A stretch of DNA of 64,000 bases from Roseimicrobium gellanilyticum. GTDB lineage: Bacteria; Verrucomicrobiota; Verrucomicrobiia; Verrucomicrobiales; Verrucomicrobiaceae. Of the stretch, positions 57,229 to 64,000 are shown in pieces. Both the position numbers and the translations under genes were made by a program. Within the stretch, counting starts at the first letter, position 1. Every line of letters begins with the position of its first letter. Below the pieces are notes generated by a model, which ran no database searches, was not told the DNA's origin, and worked only from the letters and a program-made list of their open reading frames with translations. The stretch covers positions 186,001 to 250,000 of the forward strand of contig NZ_QNRR01000001.1 in assembly GCF_003315205.1 (NCBI RefSeq). The letters run 5' to 3'.

Positions 57229-58392
57229 TCACTGCCGCGCTGCTCCCGGTACCACGCGTAGCCAGGTCTTGTCGGTCCAGAAGTCGCCATTCCACAAAGC
57301 CAGTGGCTGGATTCGCGTGTAGAAGGCGTCCCGGTCAAAGAGGATCTCTGGCACGTACCGGGAACCGACTTCGGAGAGCAGGGGGGCCTTTCTAGCGCCG
57401 GTGGTGCCTTCGGTGGATTCCAGGAGATACTCCTCGCCTTCCAGTCGCACGATCACCCAGGCGTGGCCGCCGCGCTCGGCGTAGCGCCCCAATGCCACAC
57501 GAGCCTCGAAGCCACGGGCCAGCAGCCAATCCGCCAGCAGGATGGCGGAGTCCTCACAGTCACCGCGGCCCAGCGCCTGGGTTTCGCGGGCGGTTTGCCA
57601 GGCATCGTTGTCGTCCGTGCCTGTGTCCTGGGTGTACTGACAGCCTGCCGAGACCGCACGCCAGATGGTCATGAGTTCCGCCAGGCGCGGCTGATTTTCC
57701 GGGTACATCGCGGGAGGTTCGTAGCCTTCGAGGAACTCATTCACGTAGCGGTATTGCCCGTTTGAGCCGGAGGCCACCATCGCGTACATCCGCCGGCATC
57801 CACCACACTCCAGGGAGAGACTGCGGGTGTGGCGGGGGATTTGGCAGGCTTGCTTCCTGCCGCAGAGGGTGCACTCGCTGTAGAAGAGGGACTGCCTGGA
57901 AGCATTCAGTGCTTCCGGGGTGAAAGCTGGAAGCCGCTGGCCGACCACCAGGCAGCCGTGCCATCCCAAGCCTCCCCACGAGGGGCGGACTGTCAGTGCG
58001 AGGTGGCTGTAGCTCTCCCCGCCGATCTCGGGCCACGTCTGCAGATTCGTGGCGAGTTCCTTCTCGGTGGCGCGCCAGGTCTGAAGTGCGGCCATTTGCT
58101 GATACTCGGGGAAAACATTCTGCGCGTCGTGGATGAGCGCATTCATGTCCTGGGTTTCATGTTCCATCCGCTGCCCGAGCCATTGTTGGAGCCTGGCGTC
58201 AGGCTGAATGTCGCCCACCCGCATCTGCTGCCGTGTCTGCTGAAGGCGTGTGACGAGGTCCTGCTCCAGCTCCGCAGTTTTCCGGGCGTCTGCGCCCCGC
58301 TGCTGCCACCAGGTGCCTACGCTGCCCGCCAGATTTGCGCGCCACCCCAGTCCCAGCAAGGCGAGAAGAAGGACGAGGATCAGGAGCCGCAT
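57229..58392 (-). CDS. Transglutaminase-like protein with internal zinc ribbon
   Basis: 387 residues. One N-terminal membrane segment (MRLLILVLLLALLGLGW) exposes the rest to the periplasm. A helical region (LQQTRQQMRVGDIQPDARLQ) leads to a beta-rich part, then a Cys4 ribbon (CTLCGRKQ, later CGGC). The transglutaminase-like core has the catalytic Cys in GRGDCEDSAILLADWLLARG and the His in GGHAWVIVRLEG; the third residue may be the Glu in LLESTEG. Such domains act as cysteine proteases or amidases. The gene is convergent with the LysM gene 78 bp away. The ribbon inside an exported protein is unusual. Confidence 0.75.
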   Translation of the reverse strand: MRLLILVLLLALLGLGWRANLAGSVGTWWQQRGADARKTAELEQDLVTRLQQTRQQMRVGDIQPDARLQQWLGQRMEHETQDMNALIHDAQNVFPEYQQMAALQTWRATEKELATNLQTWPEIGGESYSHLALTVRPSWGGLGWHGCLVVGQRLPAFTPEALNASRQSLFYSECTLCGRKQACQIPRHTRSLSLECGGCRRMYAMVASGSNGQYRYVNEFLEGYEPPAMYPENQPRLAELMTIWRAVSAGCQYTQDTGTDDNDAWQTARETQALGRGDCEDSAILLADWLLARGFEARVALGRYAERGGHAWVIVRLEGEEYLLESTEGTTGARKAPLLSEVGSRYVPEILFDRDAFYTRIQPLALWNGDFWTDKTWLRVVPGAARQ

Positions 58393-58627
58393 TATTATGG
58401 AAATTAACGACAGGCGATGCAGCTCCGCAACTCCAGGGATGGACTCGGAATTGGCTCCCAGCGAGGAACCTGCATCCCGTTGCCAAAAAAAGCGCTGCCC
58501 TAAATATTTTTTTGCAACGCGCTCAATCCCTTGGTGTTCAAACCAAGCGTCCGTCGCCGCTTCAACCGCTGGCCGTGAAGCGTGCGTTCCTCCTCAGGGC
58601 CCGCTCAACCTCAAGCATTTGCACGCC

Positions 58628-58918
58628 ATGCCGCAGGTTGCTTCGCCATTGTTGTCCGTCCTTCTCGAGGCCAGAGAACTCCTGGCCCGCCCAGGAAATG
58701 AATTTGCCTGGTCCAAGTGGAAATCGATGGAGGAAGCCTTGGGTGAGATGGATCGACACATCGCCATTGTGGATCAGGGGCAGCCACTGGAAAAATTCCG
58801 GCTGAACCTCCTTTTTGCCCCCACGGGCAGCATTCAGGAGGTGAGCATGAGCAGCGGGTGGAGCCGGCAGTTCATGGACCTGGCCACCCGCTTTGATGAT
58901 GTGATGGGGCGCGGCTGA
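58628..58918 (+). CDS. Small conserved hypothetical protein
   Basis: 96 residues from ATG 58628 (MPQVASPLLSVLLEARELLA). The frame is open from 58250, but the upstream part overlaps the 5' end of the divergent transglutaminase gene and has a non-protein composition. The product is helical at the start (EFAWSKWKSMEEALGEMDRH) and has a C-terminal stretch (FAPTGSIQEVSMSSGWSRQF). No signal peptide or motif is seen. The 235 bp upstream contains an AT-rich patch (58501-58515) that may hold its promoter. It converges with the DUF4139 gene. Confidence 0.55.
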   Translation: MPQVASPLLSVLLEARELLARPGNEFAWSKWKSMEEALGEMDRHIAIVDQGQPLEKFRLNLLFAPTGSIQEVSMSSGWSRQFMDLATRFDDVMGRG

Positions 58919-58939
58919 GTCTGCCCTGTCCACGCTGCT

Positions 58940-60484
58940 CTACCAAGTGTAGTGCACCGTGTAGGTGAGGGTCTTTTCCTCGTCCGGCTTCAAGGGGACG
59001 CGGTACTCGATGGTCTGGGCGTCCTTCTTGGTGAAGGGAATCGAGGGCTGGCGGATTTCCCAATTCACCCAGCGGAAGAGGTGCTCCACTACGCGGATCT
59101 CCACAGGCTCCTTCTTGTGGTTACGCACCTTGATCTCAAAGGTTTCGTCCAGCCAGTGGTTCGAACTGTCGACCTTGAAGTCGGTGCGGCGGCGCTCTCC
59201 CACGAGGTCGAAGGCATTGCCTGTGTTCACGCGGATGAATTCATCCTTGGGTGTGTGGTCGATGAGGTCTTCACCGACAAACTGGAGACGACCATTGTCA
59301 TCGTCGCGACGGTAGAAGCGCACCCTGCCACGGGGGAGGGCCATGCCCAGCTTGTTTTGCTCGGAGTTCTTGAACTCGCGCATCACCCAGACCTTGGTGT
59401 TGCTCTCGTTGCCGAAGTCCTCTCGCGTGCGCAGGTAGGTCAGGCTCTGGCCGCGCCATTGGTTGGGATCGATGTACAGGCCGTCGTACACATAGATGCG
59501 CTTGGACTTCACCTCGGAGGCGCGGACGAACTCCACCTGCTTCGTTTCGCGATCATGGAGCGTGGTGGCGAGGGGGAGTGTATAGAGGTGATATTCGTCG
59601 AAGGACTTTTCCGTGACCTGAGGAGGCATGGGTGCGTTGGCCTTCATGGCACCCAGCATGGATTTGTTCGCAACATGCATATTTCCATCCATCCTGGGGT
59701 CGACGATCTTCGCCACGTCTCCTGCGACTAGCTGGATCTTTGCGTCGCGAAACTCCTTGCCGCTCTGATTGTCCATGGTGACCCAGCCGGTGAGATCCAG
59801 TTCATCGCTTTTTTCCGGGGAGATCACGTTGTAGCTCGCATCCCAGCTCATGCCGCCAGTCACGTAGGAGAGTTCGGCATCGAGTTTGCCTGCCTGGTCT
59901 GAATGCAAGCGCCAGTCGAGTGTGGGTTTCAAAATGGTATCATCGGCCAGGGCAGGGAAGCGGGGCAGTCCGGGCAGGCTGAACTGAAGCTGGCCGTCCA
60001 CTTCGATGATGGGCTGGTTGGCGCCGCCACCGCCATAGGCCATGGCCATCTGGTTTTGATAGTAGATCTGCCCGTAGCGTTGCATGGCCTGCGCATTGTG
60101 CGGCACGTAGCCACTGCGGATGATCTTCCCCTTCACGATGCGATCCGGCTTGTTCTGCTCACGCACGAAGAACTCGATTTCCTTGCCCTCATGGAGGGAC
60201 AGCAACCGGGCTTCGCTGATGGGGTCGGCGCGGTAATTTTGCTCCAGGATGGTAAGCTTGGTCTTTCCACTGGGGTCACGCAGAATCACGGAGTCAGGTT
60301 CTGCGTGCGCGGTGGTGTCCGTGAAGCGCAGACGATTCTCGCCTTGCTGAAGGTCGAGCGGAACGGTGTCGCGCACGACACCGAAGTTCTGGTTGTAGAT
60401 GGTGAGCGAGGTGTCGGCGAAGATGGAGACGGCGGAGAAATGGAGCAGCGCCGCGTACCGGAGGGAGCGTGAGAGCGGGTTCAT
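58940..60484 (-). CDS. DUF4139-type exported protein
   Basis: 514 residues from ATG 60484 (MNPLSRSLRYAALLHFSAVS, signal peptide). The mature start SLTIYNQNFGVVRDTVPLDL and the core ASYNVISPEKSDELDLTGWV match the DUF4139/DUF4140 mucoidy-inhibitor-like family, which has unknown biochemical function. Later conserved parts are AKIQLVAGDVAKIVDPRM and KRIYVYDGLY; the end is EEKTLTYTVHYTW. It is beta-rich and probably periplasmic. It diverges from the GNAT gene and converges with the small gene at 58628. Confidence 0.75.
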   Translation of the reverse strand: MNPLSRSLRYAALLHFSAVSIFADTSLTIYNQNFGVVRDTVPLDLQQGENRLRFTDTTAHAEPDSVILRDPSGKTKLTILEQNYRADPISEARLLSLHEGKEIEFFVREQNKPDRIVKGKIIRSGYVPHNAQAMQRYGQIYYQNQMAMAYGGGGANQPIIEVDGQLQFSLPGLPRFPALADDTILKPTLDWRLHSDQAGKLDAELSYVTGGMSWDASYNVISPEKSDELDLTGWVTMDNQSGKEFRDAKIQLVAGDVAKIVDPRMDGNMHVANKSMLGAMKANAPMPPQVTEKSFDEYHLYTLPLATTLHDRETKQVEFVRASEVKSKRIYVYDGLYIDPNQWRGQSLTYLRTREDFGNESNTKVWVMREFKNSEQNKLGMALPRGRVRFYRRDDDNGRLQFVGEDLIDHTPKDEFIRVNTGNAFDLVGERRRTDFKVDSSNHWLDETFEIKVRNHKKEPVEIRVVEHLFRWVNWEIRQPSIPFTKKDAQTIEYRVPLKPDEEKTLTYTVHYTW

Positions 60485-60571
60485 GAAGCAAGCATAGGGG
60501 ACGCTGCGCCATGAGATTGTAAATTGAGTGCAAAGAAGCATCTTATCTCAGGGGCTCAGCCTTGCCCGTCC

Positions 60572-61009
60572 ATGAACATCACCTTTCGTCTCGCCACCCC
60601 TGATGATGGTTCGTTGCTTGCCGGGATGAACCACCAACTCATCCAGGACGAAGGGCACCGGAATTCGATGACCCTGCTCGAGCTCGAAGAGAGAATGAAA
60701 GGCTGGCTTTCGGGGGAGTATCGGGCAGTAATTTTTGAAGAGGGAAATGAGCTGGTGGCCTACGTACTTTTCCGTGAGCAATCGGAGAGCATCTATCTGA
60801 GGCAGCTCTTCGTCGCTCGCGACCAGCGCCGGCGGGGCATTGGGCGACATGCCGTGGAGATATTGCGTTCGCAGGTGTGGTCGGAAACCAAGCGGCTCAC
60901 CGTTGAAGTGCTCGTGGCGAATGCACCAGCAGTCGCCTTTTGGAGGTCGGTCGGCTACACGGACTACAGTCTCACGCTCGAGATCCTGCCGGGTAAATCC
61001 AGCCCATGA
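60572..61009 (+). CDS. GNAT-family N-acetyltransferase
   Basis: 145 residues from ATG 60572 (MNITFRLATPDDGSLLAGMN). The GNAT fold is indicated by YLRQLFVARDQRRRGIGRHA, where QRRRGIGRHA is the acetyl-CoA pyrophosphate loop (Q/RxxGxG/A). The C-terminal VLVANAPAVAFWRSVGYTDY is the usual motif B. It acetylates an amine of unknown identity in the cytoplasm. Its stop lies 11 nt from the convergent phosphoesterase gene. Confidence 0.88.
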   Translation: MNITFRLATPDDGSLLAGMNHQLIQDEGHRNSMTLLELEERMKGWLSGEYRAVIFEEGNELVAYVLFREQSESIYLRQLFVARDQRRRGIGRHAVEILRSQVWSETKRLTVEVLVANAPAVAFWRSVGYTDYSLTLEILPGKSSP

Positions 61010-61020
61010 AGGATGGTTTG

Positions 61021-61764
61021 CTAGTCGCTGCGTACCGGCGCGTCCGTCACCCGCATGATGCGCGTGCGATGCACCGCGTAGAGCTGTGTGCCGTCATTCG
61101 TCTTGGGAATGCGCGCACCGCTGGCCCAGGGAGAGAAGGCGGGGAGTACCCAGCATTCCGGTGAGGTCTCAGCCCCATCACCGGGGAAATCAAAGCGTGC
61201 CTGCATGAAGGCGGGCATCTTCAGGCGCAGGCCGGCGCCGTCTGAGAAAATATGGGCGGGATGCAGATGTCCCGTGATGTGGATGCAGTGCCGCTCTTCC
61301 GGGGCCAGCCAGCCGTACATCTCGGCCATACGGTGGCCGTGGTGGAAGTAGAACCCCTCCTCCATGTGGCTCTCCACGAAGCCGGACTTCCGGCGCAGGA
61401 CGGGGGCGTCATGGTTGCCCATGATGCAGATGAGTTCGCACATCTGGGAGAGGCGCTCCACAAGGGTGAGCGTCTCGTCCACAGAGCCGCTGCCGTCCAT
61501 GACGTCCCCTACTAAAATGACCCGGGCGGGCTGGTAGTGGGTGATGAGCTCGCGCATGCGGTGCTCCACGGTATCCATGCCCCAGAGGGGGTAGAGGCCG
61601 CCGTGACGGTTGCGGTTCAGCTCGTAGCCAAAATGCAGGTCGGAGACGGCCAGCCACCGCTGGGACTCGTGCCAGAGGGCGAGCCGACTGTCGAGCCAGA
61701 CCTCCGAAGCCACCTTTACAGTGGCAAATGAGGTAGTACTGGCTACAGATGCGATCCCGCTCAC
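61021..61764 (-). CDS. Calcineurin-like metallophosphoesterase (PdeM-like)
   Basis: 247 residues by the GTG at 61764, but the true start is unsure: homologs begin nearer VASEVWLDSRLALW, and an internal GTG at about residue 18 has AAAGG upstream. All phosphoesterase motifs are present: VSDLHFGYE, VGDVMDGSG, CIMGNHDAP, FHHGHRM and ITGHLHPAH. The closest group is the PdeM/ligase-associated DNA-damage response endonuclease or phosphodiesterase. No ligD-type genes are nearby, so the DNA-repair link is only inferred. It diverges from lysS with only 23 bp between the starts. Confidence 0.82.
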   Translation of the reverse strand: MSGIASVASTTSFATVKVASEVWLDSRLALWHESQRWLAVSDLHFGYELNRNRHGGLYPLWGMDTVEHRMRELITHYQPARVILVGDVMDGSGSVDETLTLVERLSQMCELICIMGNHDAPVLRRKSGFVESHMEEGFYFHHGHRMAEMYGWLAPEERHCIHITGHLHPAHIFSDGAGLRLKMPAFMQARFDFPGDGAETSPECWVLPAFSPWASGARIPKTNDGTQLYAVHRTRIMRVTDAPVRSD

Positions 61765-61787
61765 GCGGGCATATTTGAATAATACCC

Positions 61788-63251
61788 ATGCAAGGACAAG
61801 AACAATCCGAAAGCGAACTGCTCCAAAACCGCCGCGAAAAGCTCGAAGCTCTTCGCGCCAAGGGCATTGATCCCTTTGGCGCCCGGTTTGAAACGACCCA
61901 CCAGCCCGGAGCGCTTCGAAAAGAGTTCGTGCCGGACCTTCCCGTGCAGATTGCAGGCCGCATCACGGCCCGCCGTACCATGGGCAAGGCGGTGTTCTTT
62001 GACCTTTCCGACTTCACGGGACGCATCCAGTGCTACATCAACAAGAAGGAAGTGGGCGACGATGTCTTCGTGCTCATCACCGAGCTGCTCGACATTGGCG
62101 ACTGGCTGGGCGTGACGGGCAAGACCTTCGTGACGAAGACGGGAGAGCCCAGTGTGCAGGTGGAAACCATGAGCGTGCAGGGCAAGTCACTGCGCCCGCT
62201 GCCGGACAAGTACCACGGTGTGCAAGATCGTGAGATCAAGTACCGCCAGCGCTACCTCGATCTCATTTCAAATCCCCGCAGCCGTGACACGTTTGTGACC
62301 CGCAGCCTCATCATTGCGGAAATGCGCCGCTGGATGCAGGATCGTGGTTTCCTGGAAGTGGAGACGCCCATGATGCAGGACGTGCCGGGCGGCGCGGCTG
62401 CGAAGCCGTTTGAGACCTTCTTCCATGCGCTGAACCAGCCCATGTATCTGCGTATTGCACCGGAACTCTTCCTGAAGCGCCTGCTCGTGGGCGGCTTTAC
62501 AAAGATTTTCGAAATGAACCGGAACTTCCGCAATGAAGGTCTGAGCCGCCGGCACAACCCGGAGTTCACCATGCTGGAGGCCTACTGGGCATTCTCCGAC
62601 TTCGAGCAGATGGCGGACCTCGTGGAGAGCCTCGTATGCCACCTTGCGGAGAAGTTCTGCGGCACGCTTCTCATCGAGCACAAGGATGATGAGGGCAATG
62701 TGACCCGCACCATCAATCTCGCCCGTCCGTGGAAGCGCACGCCTTTCCGCGATTTGATCCGCGGTGTGGCAGGTGACAACTGGTTCGACCTCACCACGGA
62801 TGAGAAGAAGGCCCGCTGTGCCGAACTCGGTGTGGAAGTGAGCCCGCACATGGAGGACTACGAGGTCAGCCAGCAGGTGTTTGAAAAGCTGATTGAAGAG
62901 AAGAGCTTCGATCCGCTCTTCGTCACGCATGTGCCGAAGGAACTCGTGCCTCTCGCGAAGCAGAACACCTCCGACGACAGCGTGGTGGATGTGTATGAAC
63001 TCGTGATCAACGGTGTGGAAATCTCACCCGGCTATAGCGAGCTGAATGATCCCATCGTGCAGCGCGATCGCTTGGAGCATCAGGCTGGTGAAGAAACACA
63101 GAAGCTGGATGAAGAGTTCCTCCTCGCCTTGGAATACGGCATGCCCTCCGCTGGCGGCATCGGGATTGGTATTGACCGTCTCGTGATGATGCTCACCGGA
63201 GCGGAGAGCATTCGTGACGTGGTGTTGTTCCCGCAATTGAAGAGGAAGTAA
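61788..63251 (+). CDS. lysS: Lysyl-tRNA synthetase, class II
   Basis: 487 residues, the usual length. An OB-fold anticodon domain (residues about 55-150, IAGRITARRTMGKAVFFDLS) precedes the class II core. Motif 2 is FEMNRNFRNEGLSRRHNPEF and motif 3 GGIGIGIDRLVMMLTGAESI. It attaches lysine to tRNA-Lys. The ATG at 61788 has no clear Shine-Dalgarno; a CCCGC/GCGGG hairpin lies at 61756-61769. A good terminator follows 26 bp after the stop, so it is monocistronic. Confidence 0.96.
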   Translation: MQGQEQSESELLQNRREKLEALRAKGIDPFGARFETTHQPGALRKEFVPDLPVQIAGRITARRTMGKAVFFDLSDFTGRIQCYINKKEVGDDVFVLITELLDIGDWLGVTGKTFVTKTGEPSVQVETMSVQGKSLRPLPDKYHGVQDREIKYRQRYLDLISNPRSRDTFVTRSLIIAEMRRWMQDRGFLEVETPMMQDVPGGAAAKPFETFFHALNQPMYLRIAPELFLKRLLVGGFTKIFEMNRNFRNEGLSRRHNPEFTMLEAYWAFSDFEQMADLVESLVCHLAEKFCGTLLIEHKDDEGNVTRTINLARPWKRTPFRDLIRGVAGDNWFDLTTDEKKARCAELGVEVSPHMEDYEVSQQVFEKLIEEKSFDPLFVTHVPKELVPLAKQNTSDDSVVDVYELVINGVEISPGYSELNDPIVQRDRLEHQAGEETQKLDEEFLLALEYGMPSAGGIGIGIDRLVMMLTGAESIRDVVLFPQLKRK

Positions 63252-63277
63252 TCGACGCGAAACTTTTTCGACAAATA

Positions 63278-63309
63278 AAGGGCGGTCTTCGGAAGGAGAT
63301 CGCCCTTTC
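63278..63309 (+). terminator. Intrinsic terminator after lysS
   Basis: AAGGGCGGTCT (63278-63288) pairs with AGATCGCCCTT (63297-63307), eleven base pairs with one G-T wobble, around an 8-nt loop, ending in TTTC. A fairly strong rho-independent terminator 26 bp beyond the stop. Confidence 0.82.
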
Positions 63310-63326
63310 GTATGTTAGGCACATGT

Positions 63327-63388
63327 GAGCCCTGGCCTCTGGCCGGCGTGTGTTGTGCAGCGAAGCAGCCGGCCAGGGGCCGGCGCTC
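63327..63388. repeat. GC-rich 21-bp imperfect inverted repeat
   Basis: GAGCCCTGGCCTCTGGCCGG begins at 63327; the 21-bp unit 63327-63347 matches the reverse complement of 63368-63388 at 18 of 21 positions, with a 20-nt loop. It is the GGCCGGCGCTCC-type repeat. Together with the lysS terminator it occupies most of the 338-bp gap 63252-63589; the remainder, 63389-63589, shows no other feature beyond AT-poor sequence before the next start. Confidence 0.65.
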
Positions 63389-63589
63389 CCAGGACCGAAA
63401 GGGCGCGGTTGCGTGTCGTCATCATTTCGTCACGCAGAAATCATCCAAGAAGGATCATATGTCCCCGTAGTGCCCATGAGCGCGGTTTTCCAGTACTTGC
63501 CAAAAACCGCGTGATCCTGATAGCCTTCCCAGAATTTACGGTCGGTTTACACAACGGGCCGGGTGTTTCCGCTACGCTTCCCCCACGCT

Positions 63590-64000
63590 ATGATTCGCCG
63601 TCGCCTTTTCGTCATTGTAGCATCCCTGTTGAGTTTTGCTCTTGCGGTTCAATCGCAGACTGCTGCTCCCGCCACGCCGGCACCGGTGCCTGTCCCAGCC
63701 GTGCCAGCCTCCCCTCCGGTACCGACGGTAGTCGCTCCAGATGCGCCGCCTCCTTCCGTGCCGCCGGTGACGGTGCCTGAACGTCCTCGTATCAGTCCTC
63801 CTCCCGTGGACACGCCACCGGTACCAGTTCCGGTGCCTGTGAGGCCATCCAGTTCCCCTCCGGGGCGTCGGCTGAATACCGCGCCACCTTTGTCAACACC
63901 GCCCGCAAGTGCTCCCACCTCTCCCATGCCCGTGGTGCGTGAACGCGAGCGTACCATCTATGTGCCCTATGAGGAGCTGGAAAAGGTTTTCACCGATGAC
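63590..64000 (+). CDS. Exported Pro-rich protein, 3'-truncated by window edge
   Basis: The frame opens at ATG 63590 and continues past the right edge; 137 residues are visible. Residues 1-23 form a signal peptide (MIRRRLFVIVASLLSFALAV). About 95 residues of Pro/Val/Ala/Ser-rich linker follow, with many PVPVP-like repeats. The visible end (RERERTIYVPYEELEKVF) is a motif I know from large uncharacterised membrane proteins of planctomycetes and verrucomicrobia, where it recurs and precedes a long beta-rich part. No Shine-Dalgarno is obvious. Function unknown. Confidence 0.65.
   Translation, partial: MIRRRLFVIVASLLSFALAVQSQTAAPATPAPVPVPAVPASPPVPTVVAPDAPPPSVPPVTVPERPRISPPPVDTPPVPVPVPVRPSSSPPGRRLNTAPPLSTPPASAPTSPMPVVRERERTIYVPYEELEKVFTDD

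Overview
The window is 64 kb of GC-rich bacterial chromosome, and the gene content points to the Verrucomicrobiota, probably a Verrucomicrobiaceae-like soil or freshwater lineage. The evidence is two loci of the DUF1549/DUF1553 plus DUF1501 type with planctomycete-type CxxCH cytochrome domains, a free-standing planctomycete-type cytochrome, a sulfatase next to a DUF1080 protein, a Tat-exported Gfo/Idh/MocA oxidoreductase, and the 52-residue small basic protein typical of Verrucomicrobia and Chlamydiae. Species assignment is not possible from sequence reading alone. I see no rRNA gene, complete tRNA, CRISPR array, insertion sequence, prophage or defence island; this looks like core and niche-adaptation chromosome.

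Layout. 1-5515 (minus strand): a surface catabolic operon, read as PSD1-type protein, DUF1501 protein, anchored exported protein, then a GH38-like protein cut by the window edge. 5575-7043: ferritin and a divergent conserved gene around a PerR/Fur-type operator. 7091-21901 (minus): two tandem zinc-ribbon membrane paralogs, a TPR protein, a PpiD-like chaperone, a coiled-coil TPR protein, a degenerate M23 protein, a cNMP/thioredoxin-fold/flavin-reductase fusion, a PQQ beta-propeller, an MFS exporter, a nitroreductase and citrate synthase. 22095-31490 (mostly plus): a second DUF1549, DUF1501 and WD40 locus, then exported proteins of unknown role, a VOC protein, a creatininase-family protein and a zinc-ribbon membrane protein. 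31598-36513 (minus): a membrane-anchored azurin-like protein, an unknown membrane protein, RodZ-like and FtsK. 36761-42658 (plus): a cytochrome, the small basic protein in its own terminator-bounded unit, an rRNA pseudouridine synthase, a secreted oxidoreductase and a hybrid histidine kinase. 42857-55834 (mostly minus): an esterase, a dipeptide epimerase, a K+ channel, MetRS, a sulfatase/DUF1080/Asp-box/MoaD/PPTase run, a polar amino-acid ABC transporter and a cell-wall amidase. 55924-64000: a LysM lipoprotein, a transglutaminase-like protein with zinc ribbon, a DUF4139 protein, a GNAT enzyme, a phosphoesterase, LysS and the start of a Pro-rich exported protein.

How the genes fit together. 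Much of the window concerns the envelope: wall remodelling and division (amidase, LysM, M23-like, RodZ, FtsK), periplasmic folding (PpiD-like), periplasmic redox (azurin-like, CxxCH proteins) and turnover of sulfated or otherwise decorated glycans (sulfatase, DUF1080, esterase, GH38-like). Housekeeping genes (gltA, lysS, metG, ftsK) are interspersed. The most unusual non-coding feature is the number of distinct palindromic repeat families: at least five unrelated types, one lying in frame inside a coding sequence.
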